Assembly: GCA_026989335.1 (NCBI GenBank)
Contig: JALSJN010000075.1
Span: 62,001-126,000 of the forward strand
Direction: 5' to 3'
Source: Thiotrichaceae bacterium
Lineage (GTDB): Bacteria > Pseudomonadota > Gammaproteobacteria > Thiotrichales > Thiotrichaceae
DNA length: 64,000 nucleotides
The notes under the pieces: model-generated
The model's input: the letters and a program-made list of their open reading frames with translations, nothing else
Databases searched by the model: none
Told to the model about the DNA's origin: nothing
Shown: positions 7,990 to 16,337 of the stretch, in pieces
Position numbering within the stretch: the first letter of the stretch is position 1
How the letters are laid out: the number at the start of each line of letters is the position of its first letter
Position numbers and translations under genes: made by a program

Positions 7990-8664
7990 ATGAATATTTT
8001 AGCTTTTGGACCCAATGGTAGTGGCAAAGGAACGCAGGGCGCAATTGTAAAAGAAAAATATGGTTTAGATCATATTGAATCAGGTGCTATTTTTAGAGAG
8101 CACATCAAAGGTGGTACTGAATTAGGTATGAAGGCGAAGGCCTTTATTGATAGCGGTGACCTTGTTCCTGATGAGATTACGATACCAATGGTATTAGAAA
8201 CTTTGAGTAATTCGAAAGAGAAAGGCTGGTTGTTAGATGGTTTTCCAAGATCATTAGTGCAGGCAGAAGCTTTAGATGCAGCGCTTAAAGAGGCAGGTAT
8301 GGATCTTGATTTTATGATTGAAATAGAACTAGATCGTGAAATTGCTAAGCAACGCATCATGGGACGAAGACTTTGTGCAAATGATAATAATCACCCGAAC
8401 CACATTGCTTTTGATGCGATAAAACCGGTAGAAAAGGAGGGTGAACTGTTTTGTCGAGTTTGCGGTGGTGAATTATCAGCGCGCGCTGATGATCAGGATG
8501 AAGAAGCGATTAATAAACGTCATAATATTTATTATGATAATAAGACAGGCACAATGGCAGCCGTTAACTACTTTAAAAATGAGGCTGGGGCTAAGGTGAT
8601 TTCAGTGAATGGATCTAAAGCGATTGGTGATATTTCTGAGGAAATAATGTCTCAACTGACATAA
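7990..8664 (+). CDS. adk: Adenylate kinase with Cys/His LID domain
   Basis: A 224-residue nucleoside monophosphate kinase (ATP + AMP to 2 ADP). The P-loop is GPNGSGKGTQ at 7-16, rather than the usual GAPGAGKGTQ. DGFPRS at 83-88 is the AMP-binding segment, and GRRL (125-128) opens the LID. The LID carries C129-X5-H135 and C155-X2-C158, a potential metal site. E. coli Adk has no such site, but adenylate kinase of Desulfovibrio gigas is reported to bind Zn/Co/Fe through a C-X5-H-X15-C-X2-C set, as I recall it. AGGAG precedes the ATG. A bidirectional terminator follows. With APS reductase elsewhere in the window, the enzyme could recycle AMP in sulfur oxidation; that link is inference. Confidence 0.9.
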   Translation: MNILAFGPNGSGKGTQGAIVKEKYGLDHIESGAIFREHIKGGTELGMKAKAFIDSGDLVPDEITIPMVLETLSNSKEKGWLLDGFPRSLVQAEALDAALKEAGMDLDFMIEIELDREIAKQRIMGRRLCANDNNHPNHIAFDAIKPVEKEGELFCRVCGGELSARADDQDEEAINKRHNIYYDNKTGTMAAVNYFKNEAGAKVISVNGSKAIGDISEEIMSQLT

Positions 8665-8722
8665 AAAATTAGATTGAAACTAACTTGTTTCAGTGATGAG
8701 CGTCTTTCGTTACTGATACAAT

Positions 8723-8758
8723 AAAAAAGCGTTCGGCCTACAGGCTAGCGCTTTTTTA
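8723..8758. terminator. Bidirectional terminator between adk and the tyrosine kinase gene
   Basis: An A-run, AGCG...CGCT outer stem and CCT/AGG inner stem, then a T-run. The symmetric A and T tracts suit two convergent genes, both of which end next to it. Confidence 0.8.
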
Positions 8759-8772
8759 TTGGTAATTTTTAA

Positions 8773-10971
8773 TTACAGTGATCGAACTTTTGCTGTTCTT
8801 TGAACATTTTGAGTAGTCGCGTAAGAATAATACTTTTGGTTATATTCAGGGTTAATGGCCCGGCTTAAACGCGTTAAAACACTTCCAAGCAGGTTGGCTT
8901 TTGCGCTCTCTAAACGTTTAAGACTATCGAGCAAACTAGCTTTTTGGGTTACGCCTGCTTGCACCGTTACAATGGTGGCTTCGGCTAGATTAGCAATCAC
9001 AAGCGCATCTGCCAAACCTAAAACAGGCGGGCCATCAATAATAATATGATCATATTCTTGAGATGCTTTGTCTAATAATTCGACCATTTTTTGCCCTGAT
9101 AAAAGCTCTACTGGGTCTGAAGGAATAGGACCAGATGTGATCACTCTTAAGTTTTTAATCATACAAGGGTGGCTAGCATCCTCATAAGGCGCTGTGGTAT
9201 TGGCTAGTACATTGGTCAAGCCTTCAATATTATTTAATTCTAGTAATTTATGAATACTAGGATTCCTAAGATCAGAGTCGATTAAAAGTACTTTATTTCC
9301 AGTTTGAGCGTAAGCCGTAGCAAGGTTGAGTGCAATTGTACTTTTTCCTTCTGCTGCTCCAGAGCTGGTGATGAAAATTGTTTTTGGTGCGCCACTGCGT
9401 GTTGAAAAACGTAAGCTAGTTCGTAAAGATTTTATCGCTTCCGTTAATGGAGATCGAGGTTCTAGTGCAACTTGAAGTGCTAACTTTTTAGGATCAGTAT
9501 CCTTAATATCAGGTAATTGGGTCAATACGGGGAGCCCTGTTGTACGCTCAAGGACCCGATGATCTTTTATCGTATCATCCGTAAACTCACGCAAAAAGGC
9601 AATTCCCATACCGAGTAATAATCCTAGTAATGAACCAAATAATAAATTAGTTTTTAAGTTGGGCTTGTACCTTTTACTGGGTGGGCTAGCTTTATCAATG
9701 ATCGTAATGTTATTTGAATTTACATTGATGGCGGTATTAATTTCCATCAGCTGTTCAAGCTGTTTATTGTAAGAGAGTTGATTAATTTCTACTTCTCTCA
9801 ATAAACGATTGTATTTTGTGTTTTTAGCTTGCCCACTTAATGCACTTTTTTTAAGCACTTCAAGTTGGGTGCGCAACATATTTTCTTTTTGTTGAGCTTC
9901 TAAAAAACGGGTCTTGAGTGATGATTTGATATTATTTGTTTCGGCATTGATATCACCTAAAATATTATCAATTTGTTTGCGTAAACGACGAGCGCTTGCG
10001 GTGCGTTTGTTCTTTAGTGACTGATATTTAGCCTCATTTTTTGCCGCTGCTTTCTTTAAAGATAGAATATAAGGGTCATTAATGGTAGCTGAGATACCAT
10101 TTTCTGGGTTTTTTCGGTGCAGTGTAAATGCAGCTTCGGCTTCTATTCTTTCTTTCTCTGCGAGCACCACTTCTTCTGTGTGCTTTTTTAAAGTGAAGCT
10201 ACCACTTGATTGTCCATCTGCATCTTGCACAATACCTTCAGCACGCGCGTACTCATTGAGCTTCTGTTCTGCTTCTTCTAGGCTTCTTTTAGCAATCGTG
10301 ATATTTTCATTCACATAAGCTTTGGAGCTAGTTGCGGTATCAAATCGACGTTCTAAGTTTTGTCTGACAAAGGTCTTAGCTACGGAGTTGCTTATTTGGG
10401 CAGCAAGCTGAGGATCAGATGAGTCATAACTCACTTTTAATAATTGAGAGGTTCCAATGGGTTTTACTGTCAGTCCTTCCAAGAAGAGCAGTTCTACCTG
10501 ATCTTTTTTATTGGTATTTTTTGAGCCGAAAATACTATTTTTAATTCTGGATAAGAATCCACCAGTAACATTTTTAGTATCCAACTTCAGTTCATCAATA
10601 ACGCGACGGGCGAGCGTTTTTGTTTGTAGTAATTGGATTTGGGTTTCAAAATAATCACGGTCGCTTCGTGAAACTTCTGTTTTCAAAATGTCACTGGTGT
10701 TAGAGCCTGCCGCGTTACGTTCTACTTTAATTGTAGAGTCGGCTCGGTAAACAGGCTTCATGAGTAAAGTAGAAAGTAAGGCAAGCAATAAGGTGGCAAG
10801 AGTCGTTGCTAACACTAATTTTTTACGACGAGCTAGTACAGTCATAAATTCTTTAAGATCAAGACCACTTGATTCATCAAGTAACTCTTCAGGGTAAATT
10901 GAACTAGGGTGTTTAACCAAATTTGTATGAGACGAATTAGTTTTGGGGGGTAGGTTATTGGTTGAATTCAT
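8773..10971 (-). CDS. Wzc-type polysaccharide co-polymerase / BY-kinase
   Basis: A 732-residue inner-membrane protein that controls chain length and export of exopolysaccharide. The N-terminal Wzz domain follows TM1 (about residues 52-71); a long periplasmic coiled coil leads to a Pro-rich PSK-R-YKPN segment and TM2 near 440-460. The cytoplasmic kinase domain has Walker A (SSGAAEGKST, about 535-545), Walker A' (LLIDSDLRNP, about 560-569) and Walker B (IIIDGPP, about 643). The C-terminal tail has a small tyrosine cluster, EYNQKYYSY, near 713-721, the expected autophosphorylation site. This is a fused Wzc rather than a split CapA/CapB pair. No Wzb-like phosphatase or Wza exporter gene lies near it. 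It is the most downstream gene of the minus-strand polysaccharide locus. Confidence 0.9.
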   Translation of the reverse strand: MNSTNNLPPKTNSSHTNLVKHPSSIYPEELLDESSGLDLKEFMTVLARRKKLVLATTLATLLLALLSTLLMKPVYRADSTIKVERNAAGSNTSDILKTEVSRSDRDYFETQIQLLQTKTLARRVIDELKLDTKNVTGGFLSRIKNSIFGSKNTNKKDQVELLFLEGLTVKPIGTSQLLKVSYDSSDPQLAAQISNSVAKTFVRQNLERRFDTATSSKAYVNENITIAKRSLEEAEQKLNEYARAEGIVQDADGQSSGSFTLKKHTEEVVLAEKERIEAEAAFTLHRKNPENGISATINDPYILSLKKAAAKNEAKYQSLKNKRTASARRLRKQIDNILGDINAETNNIKSSLKTRFLEAQQKENMLRTQLEVLKKSALSGQAKNTKYNRLLREVEINQLSYNKQLEQLMEINTAINVNSNNITIIDKASPPSKRYKPNLKTNLLFGSLLGLLLGMGIAFLREFTDDTIKDHRVLERTTGLPVLTQLPDIKDTDPKKLALQVALEPRSPLTEAIKSLRTSLRFSTRSGAPKTIFITSSGAAEGKSTIALNLATAYAQTGNKVLLIDSDLRNPSIHKLLELNNIEGLTNVLANTTAPYEDASHPCMIKNLRVITSGPIPSDPVELLSGQKMVELLDKASQEYDHIIIDGPPVLGLADALVIANLAEATIVTVQAGVTQKASLLDSLKRLESAKANLLGSVLTRLSRAINPEYNQKYYSYATTQNVQRTAKVRSL

Positions 10972-11083
10972 AAAATTTCGGTTCTAAATTATTTTAAGGT
11001 TATTGCTAGTATCTAACGCTTTTTCTTCTTGATCAAACAGGTTGAGGATAGAGAAGTCTTTTCTAACGACAAAGTACCTATTA

Positions 11084-11242
11084 GAGACCTTTGCTCGACT
11101 CTGATGATGAGTAAAAATAGTAGAAGCTCCGCTGCTTTTGGTTGGGAAATTTACTAATAACTCGTTATTAGTTGCATTCATCGTCTCAATCAGTGAAATT
11201 TCATCTGATTTTTCTTTTCGCCAGAGATCGTGCAAAGGTCTC
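11084..11242. repeat. Family C inverted-repeat element, copy 3
   Basis: About 159 bp bounded by GAGACCTTTGCTCGA and TCGTGCAAAGGTCTC, an almost perfect 15-bp inverted pair. The interior matches copy 1 (AATCAGTGAAA, a TTTTTCTTTTCGC tract) in the same orientation. It lies between the kinase gene and the acyltransferase gene. An 83-codon minus-strand reading frame covers it but is best seen as repeat-derived. Confidence 0.7.
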
Positions 11243-11267
11243 TATTCATTAAAATAGCTAAACTTTA

Positions 11268-11358
11268 AGGGTAACCTTATCTAGCCCAGTTATTTTTAAC
11301 TTGCTGAAACTACTGCTATTTCCACGTTAAATTATAATCGACTTAATCAGGCGTTCCT
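11268..11358. repeat. Family A element, internally shortened copy 2
   Basis: About 91 bp. The left part (TTATTTTTAACTTGCTGAAA, then CTATTTCCACG) aligns with the left arm of copy 1, and the right part (TTATAATCGACTTAATCAGG) aligns with its right end. The central portion is missing. Together with the family C copy just beside it, it fills most of the 449-bp gap between the kinase and acyltransferase genes. Confidence 0.65.
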
Positions 11359-11420
11359 GAAGAAAGCGGACGCAGTATAACAGTTTACTTATATTGGAAC
11401 AAATTGCTGATAGTTAGTTT

Positions 11421-12497
11421 TTAAGAAAATTTATTACGAAAAAATTTTCTCATGGGTGTTTCTAAAAAATGATAAGAGACAATTGAAAGCATGATTAAAA
11501 AAACTAAGAAAATATAGAAGTGCTGTGTATCAGATAATAATAGTCTTGGCACTATAATTTTGTCGTAAAGACCGTGAATAGGTTTTTGTAGTATATATAA
11601 AGAATAACTAGCTTCGCCTAATAAAATAAGCCAAGGGTGGCTTAATAGTCGTGAAAATAGTCCTCGGTCTTTTGCTAAAATGATGATAAAAAATAAAAAA
11701 GCAGGAGCAAGTAAACCGTTCGTTAATGCGATTTTAAAGCCTAAGATATTCTCAAGATGAGGTCTGCCCCAAATAAATAGAAAGATAATGATGAAGGAGA
11801 AAATAATCCAAAAAGTATTATCTTTTCTCTGTGAGTCAGTTGCGCTGTGCTTAAAGAAAATGCCAACGACTAAGCCCGCGATAAAAGAGTTCAGATGCAT
11901 GAGAGGATTGTAATAAATAAAGTCATGTAAGAGTGTTTTGGGTGCGTATAGGTCTGAGTTAAGGCTTGTCAATAAAACAAGTTGGGTGATTAGCCATAAG
12001 CTAATACCAAAAATGGCTAAGGAGCGAATCCCAAATTTATAGACCCATAGTAATAAAAAAGGTAAACAAAGATAAAAGAATGCTTCAACCGATAATGACC
12101 AACCAGGCGTGTTAAGCGTGATTGGGTAACCAGGAATCCATGACTGGAGGAGTAATAAGTGCAAAGGTAACTGTGCTGGGTTATTGGCAATAACGCTTAC
12201 TTTTACGGCTGCAATTAATAATAACGCAACGAGGTAAACAGGGTAAATTCTGGCAAAGCGTGCAACCCAATATTTCTTTTTATTGATAGCATGTTGTTTG
12301 TTTTTATCTGTCTGGTAATAGGCAATGGCCATAATGAAACCAGATAAAACATAAAAATAGCCTACAGCAATAGGCCCGGCCGTAACATTTTCGAATAAAA
12401 AGGGGATGTTAGCAGGGAATACGCTCTGCCCGTAGTGAAAAAAAACAACCGAGAGAGCGGCAATAAAACGCGTAAATGTTATTTGATCAAGTTGCAA
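11421..12497 (-). CDS. Membrane acyltransferase (acyltransferase 3 / OafA-like)
   Basis: A 358-residue integral membrane protein with about ten hydrophobic segments. The start MQLDQITFTRFIAALSVVFFHYG fits the acyltransferase-3 family: an early R-F-I-A-A pattern and the catalytic His in FFHYG near residue 22. A second family hallmark, NTPGWSLSVEAFFYL near residue 130, carries the WSLSVE-x-F-x-Y motif. It probably O-acetylates or O-acylates a sugar of the exopolysaccharide on the lipid carrier. It follows the WcaJ-type gene by 14 bp in the same direction and is likely co-transcribed with it. Confidence 0.88.
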   Translation of the reverse strand: MQLDQITFTRFIAALSVVFFHYGQSVFPANIPFLFENVTAGPIAVGYFYVLSGFIMAIAYYQTDKNKQHAINKKKYWVARFARIYPVYLVALLLIAAVKVSVIANNPAQLPLHLLLLQSWIPGYPITLNTPGWSLSVEAFFYLCLPFLLLWVYKFGIRSLAIFGISLWLITQLVLLTSLNSDLYAPKTLLHDFIYYNPLMHLNSFIAGLVVGIFFKHSATDSQRKDNTFWIIFSFIIIFLFIWGRPHLENILGFKIALTNGLLAPAFLFFIIILAKDRGLFSRLLSHPWLILLGEASYSLYILQKPIHGLYDKIIVPRLLLSDTQHFYIFLVFLIMLSIVSYHFLETPMRKFFRNKFS

Positions 12498-12511
12498 AGA
12501 GACTTGTTAGC

Positions 12512-13873
12512 TTAGTAAGCATTCTTATCATTAAAACCACGGAAGATGGTTAAGAAGATGATTTTCATATCAAGCCATAAATCAAACTCGATACGCTTAC
12601 GCATTTTATGAATTGTATTAGTTTCGCCACGCCAGCCGTTGACTTGTGCCCAACCTGTAATCCCGGGCTTCACTAAATGGCGCAACATATAACCAGGAAT
12701 GATTTGTCGGTATTGCTCATTATGCGCGACAGCATGTGGACGAGGGCCTACTATAGACATAGTACCTTGTAGTACATTGAAAAATTGGGGTAATTCATCC
12801 AAAGAGGTTCTACGTAAAAACGCACCAATTTTAGTGTAACGACTATCACCACGCGTGGCTTGTGTGACAGTATCACCGTCTTCACAGACAGTCATCGAAC
12901 GAAACTTCCAGACACGTATTTTCTCACCTTTTTGACCATAACGGGTTTGTTTGAATAACACAGGGCCTTTTGAGGTTACTTTAACGGCGATCGCAATAGC
13001 CACTAAAATGGGTGAAATTAAGGTCAGAATAATACTGCCAACCAATAAATCTTCAACCCGTTTAATGAAGGCGTGATCAGCTGAAAAAGGTGAATCATAA
13101 ATACACAGTACGGGATTGTCTGCAATTTCAATAAATTTGCTTTTAAGTAAATTTGTGGTGAAAAAATCGGGTAACAGGCGAACAGGGGTCGCGCTATCAG
13201 AGAGTTGATCAAGTAGACGCAACATGCGCTTACGTGCCTCTACAGGTAACGCGATATAGATTTGATCCCACTCACCGTTACGAGCAGATTTTATCATATC
13301 GTCAAAATCACCTAAGTTTTGATAGTGGTTTAGTACATCTTTGTGGATCCGGTCTTCACGGTCATCATAGAAGCCAGCAACTTTATAACCAAACTCTGGT
13401 TTGCTTTCCAAGTCTTTAGCGAAATTTAGTCCGTTTCGAGTCATGCCTACGATAGCAACAGTACGGTTGTTAACCCCCATTTTCCGTAAACGTGAAAATA
13501 TTTGACGTAAAATAAACCGTGCACTAATAAGTAGTACGGGTGTCGCAATAAGCCATGCGACAAGCACTACGCGCGAGAATTGTTCGCTGGTTTTAGTGAT
13601 AAAAGCGATAAAGACCAAAGACATAAATGTCAAAATCCACGCTAAGGTTACTCTGATGGCTTCATCGCTTAAAGGACGGCCACTCCAAGAGGTATAAATA
13701 TCAGTAAAACGGCCAACTAAGCCAAAAATAACTACAGCACTTAAGCCTGCAACTAAATAACCTTCGACATTATAAAAGTTAGTATAAGGAGCGCCTAGAA
13801 ATAGAATAAATAGAATAACCAGAATATCCGTAATTCGATAAATTAGCTCAGAGCTTATGTGTCGATCATCCAT
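12512..13873 (-). CDS. Undecaprenyl-phosphate sugar phosphotransferase (WcaJ type)
   Basis: A 453-residue polyprenyl glycosylphosphotransferase that begins the repeat unit by loading sugar-1-phosphate, probably glucose-1-P, onto undecaprenyl phosphate at the inner membrane. Four N-terminal membrane helices occupy about residues 15-130, followed by a Rossmann-like CoA-binding-type domain (VAIVGMTRNGLNFAKDL near 140). The bacterial sugar transferase domain covers about 265-453, with a reentrant helix near 275-295 and the conserved KFRSM, SLDELPQFFNVLQGTMSIVG and PGITGWAQVNG motifs. Length and order match the WcaJ/ExoY-plus-membrane-domain subfamily. It is followed by the acyltransferase gene. 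A 188-bp gap separates it from the GT2 gene upstream. Confidence 0.93.
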   Translation of the reverse strand: MDDRHISSELIYRITDILVILFILFLGAPYTNFYNVEGYLVAGLSAVVIFGLVGRFTDIYTSWSGRPLSDEAIRVTLAWILTFMSLVFIAFITKTSEQFSRVVLVAWLIATPVLLISARFILRQIFSRLRKMGVNNRTVAIVGMTRNGLNFAKDLESKPEFGYKVAGFYDDREDRIHKDVLNHYQNLGDFDDMIKSARNGEWDQIYIALPVEARKRMLRLLDQLSDSATPVRLLPDFFTTNLLKSKFIEIADNPVLCIYDSPFSADHAFIKRVEDLLVGSIILTLISPILVAIAIAVKVTSKGPVLFKQTRYGQKGEKIRVWKFRSMTVCEDGDTVTQATRGDSRYTKIGAFLRRTSLDELPQFFNVLQGTMSIVGPRPHAVAHNEQYRQIIPGYMLRHLVKPGITGWAQVNGWRGETNTIHKMRKRIEFDLWLDMKIIFLTIFRGFNDKNAY

Positions 13874-14061
13874 GAGGTTAGTTTCCTGAGTTAATAATTA
13901 ATAGGTTTTCACTCTATTGGGGGTAATTATTAATCTAAAGTTCAATAAAAAGCAGGTTAGGATAACTTTTCTAGCCTACTATTTTGCACTATTGTTGTAT
14001 AAAAGCAACATATTTTCAGATAAAAGCAAAAACGGGGTGTTAATATCTCACAAGCTTATCA

Positions 14062-14898
14062 TTAACGAGATGATGTGTCTTTTTCCCATTGATAAGACTG
14101 AATTTTTTTAAATTGAGCGCTAGCCCTTAGTCTTATGATTGATGCAGTGATGATATAAATAATAGTCGGGATAAAGTCTTTGCTTAGTAGCTTTTTTTTC
14201 ATCACACTACCGTAATTCTTTTTTTCAATCACTGGGCACTTTTTCTTCGCGATTAACTCCATATTACCGAGTCGGGCACGGGTTTTTATTTTTATCAAAG
14301 AGTAAAAATCACGGGGGGCAGTAATATAAATTTCAGCGCCTTTGATATTGGATATTTCACTGTTTTTAAAATGACAACGAATAAAACCATCATCTCCAAT
14401 CACATTGGCAAACTTATCAAAACGCAGTCTACCTTGTTCGCTGACAATAAAGCTACAGGTCGCGATAACACCTTCCTTAATATAAGGTAGGCTGGTCCAA
14501 ACCTTGTAGTATGTTTTTACCAACCAAGAAGATTTTCTGGTATCAATAATAGGGGTTGGAGCAGATAATAAAATATCACCAGCGGCCATTTTTTGAGTAA
14601 TTAGGGGAATGCAGTTATCGCTTAACTGGGTGTCGGCATCAATATAAAAAATAGGGTAGGTAACACCTAGTTCCTGTGCTTTTTGTTCTGCAACATTAAG
14701 CGCATTGGTTTTAGAGGGTTTTTTTATATTTAAACAAACAACATGAGGGAATTTATCTTCTACGATTTCAACCGTGTTATCGGTGCAGCCGTTGCAGGGC
14801 ACAATGATGTGATCAATACCTGATTGATTAACGATACTGTTAAGGCAGTCTTCAATTACGCTTGCTTCATTATGAGCAGGGACGATTACGGTAGCCAT
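14062..14898 (-). CDS. GT2-family glycosyltransferase
   Basis: A 278-residue GT-A fold enzyme. It starts VIVPAHNEASVIEDCLNSI, the classic GT2 nucleotide-sugar-binding strand, continues with NGCTDNT near residue 37, and has an FYIDADTQLS (D-x-D) motif near residue 85 for metal and UDP/GDP-sugar. A moderately hydrophobic helix near the C-terminus (FIPTIIYIITASIIRL) probably associates with the membrane. It lies four bases after the preceding GT2 gene in the same operon, so it adds one sugar of the repeat unit. Donor and linkage unknown. Confidence 0.87.
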   Translation of the reverse strand: MATVIVPAHNEASVIEDCLNSIVNQSGIDHIIVPCNGCTDNTVEIVEDKFPHVVCLNIKKPSKTNALNVAEQKAQELGVTYPIFYIDADTQLSDNCIPLITQKMAAGDILLSAPTPIIDTRKSSWLVKTYYKVWTSLPYIKEGVIATCSFIVSEQGRLRFDKFANVIGDDGFIRCHFKNSEISNIKGAEIYITAPRDFYSLIKIKTRARLGNMELIAKKKCPVIEKKNYGSVMKKKLLSKDFIPTIIYIITASIIRLRASAQFKKIQSYQWEKDTSSR

Positions 14899-14902
14899 AA
14901 GT

Positions 14903-15835
14903 TTATTGGTAGCCCTTTAACCATTGTTTGCGCTGCTTATAAATGGTGCGCCATTCATTACGCTCAGGTATTTTGTCTTTTTTAATGAGTGAAACGAGGT
15001 TAAATGCCATTAATTTATTAGCGACATGCGCTAGTAGTAAGCCTTTATATAAGGGTTTTTTCCAGCTTGCATAGTGTTTATTGATTAGCTCGGCCTTTCC
15101 TTTCAATAGCTTAAGCATTTTCCCCGATAAGTTGGTTTCGCTGACACCGCCATGGTGGATAATTTTTGCCAGCGGTGTAACGCGAGGTTGATAACCTTTC
15201 TTAATCGCTCTGATACAATAGTCTGCTTCTTCGGCATACATAAAGAACGTTTCATCTAGTCCATCTAATTCTTCCCACAGTTTTCTGGGTGTTAAAAAGA
15301 AACACCCGGTGATGACATCGACCTCACGTTCACTGTTTCGTCCCCAGCAACCATAATTATCATGATTGAAAAAGCAGCTTTTTTTAAATAGTTTACTTAG
15401 CCCAGTTGCGCTAAAAAACAGGTTTTTGAAAGATAGTTGGGCGCGGGCATTATTGGGGTTTAGGCTTAAATCATTGTTTAAAGTCACGCCACCCCAAATG
15501 CCTGCTTGAGGTGTTTTTTTGGCATATTCCATTAATTTGTCAACAGCCCCTTCAAGAATTACGGTGTCAGGATTTAGTAACAAAATAAATTCGCTATCGC
15601 TGGCTTTAGTGCCGACATTAACACCGCCAGCAAAGCCTAAGTTTGCACCCGTTTGGATAATTTCAACATTAGGAAAGTGTTCAGCGACTAATTCAACCGA
15701 GTTATCACTCGAATTATTATCCACCATAATAATGTTAAACGTGGTCTGTTTGGTTTCATCGTAAACAGATTCAATCGCGCGTTTTGTGTAATCGGCGGTA
15801 TTGTAAGAAACGAGAATAATATCAAGCTGGTTCAT
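14903..15835 (-). CDS. GT2-family glycosyltransferase, rhamnosyltransferase-like
   Basis: A 310-residue GT2 enzyme. IILVSYNTADYTKRAI opens the domain, MVDNNSSDNSVEL follows near residue 37, NLGFAGGVNVG near 65, and LLLNPDTVI near 83 is the D-x-D-like region. ITGCFFLTPR and DETFFMYAEEADYCIRA near 200 are typical of WbbL-like rhamnosyltransferases (GT2). The rmlA gene at the head of the operon makes dTDP-rhamnose a possible donor, though rmlBCD are not in the window. It overlaps the preceding acetyltransferase gene by 14 bp. Confidence 0.88.
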   Translation of the reverse strand: MNQLDIILVSYNTADYTKRAIESVYDETKQTTFNIIMVDNNSSDNSVELVAEHFPNVEIIQTGANLGFAGGVNVGTKASDSEFILLLNPDTVILEGAVDKLMEYAKKTPQAGIWGGVTLNNDLSLNPNNARAQLSFKNLFFSATGLSKLFKKSCFFNHDNYGCWGRNSEREVDVITGCFFLTPRKLWEELDGLDETFFMYAEEADYCIRAIKKGYQPRVTPLAKIIHHGGVSETNLSGKMLKLLKGKAELINKHYASWKKPLYKGLLLAHVANKLMAFNLVSLIKKDKIPERNEWRTIYKQRKQWLKGYQ

Positions 15836-16337
15836 TGCTGACTCTATCCAAATGTTGGTTTTTTTCAGGTGTTGCCTGCGCTAAATATTCTTCTGTTAAC
15901 ATGCCGTAGGCAATCGTATCTATACCTGTTTTGATGATTTTAGCAGGGTTTCCTGCAACGATACAGTTATCAGGCACATCCCGAGTAACGACACTGCCAG
16001 CGGCAATAATACAATGGTTGCCGATAGTAATATTGGGCAAGATAACGGAAGCACAACCAATAAAGCAATGTGAGCCTATTACCGTTTTTGCTGAGTGGCG
16101 ACGTGAAGCATAATCATGCGAAAGCACTACCGCATCAAAAGTTACCATGGTTTTTTCACCAATGGTTAAACCTTGTGGGTTGGTTTTATCAATCCGTGCT
16201 TTAAATGAAATGCGTACATCTTTGGCGATATTCATGCCGTACATTGTGCGCAAATACCAAGTTCTGGCGTAAAGTAATTTATTGCGCAAGTTAACCAGAG
16301 TCATAAACATAGTTTGATTAATGAAGCGCGCTCTCAT
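15822..16337 (-). CDS. Hexapeptide-repeat acetyltransferase
   Basis: A 171-residue left-handed beta-helix protein of the WcaF/WcaB/LacA-like class. The hexapeptide rungs are visible from about residue 85 (IGSHCFIGCASVILPNITIGN, HCIIAAGSVVTRDV), ending with NCIVAGNPAKII, the usual signature of these O-acetyltransferases. A candidate catalytic His is in VVLSHDYASRRH near 72-81. It probably acetylates a sugar of the polymer using acetyl-CoA. It overlaps the upstream polymerase gene by 4 bp and the downstream GT2 gene by 14 bp, so the three are translationally coupled. Confidence 0.85.
   Translation of the reverse strand: MRARFINQTMFMTLVNLRNKLLYARTWYLRTMYGMNIAKDVRISFKARIDKTNPQGLTIGEKTMVTFDAVVLSHDYASRRHSAKTVIGSHCFIGCASVILPNITIGNHCIIAAGSVVTRDVPDNCIVAGNPAKIIKTGIDTIAYGMLTEEYLAQATPEKNQHLDRVSNEPA

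Noticed and set aside
10984-11235. 83-codon minus-strand frame between the tyrosine kinase and acyltransferase genes
   Set aside because: It covers a family C inverted-repeat element whose DNA is shared with non-coding copies, so the frame is repeat-derived.
13917-14111. 64-codon plus-strand frame in the gap before the WcaJ-type gene
   Set aside because: Opposite to the operon, overlaps the GT2 gene, AT-rich and without a recognisable domain.
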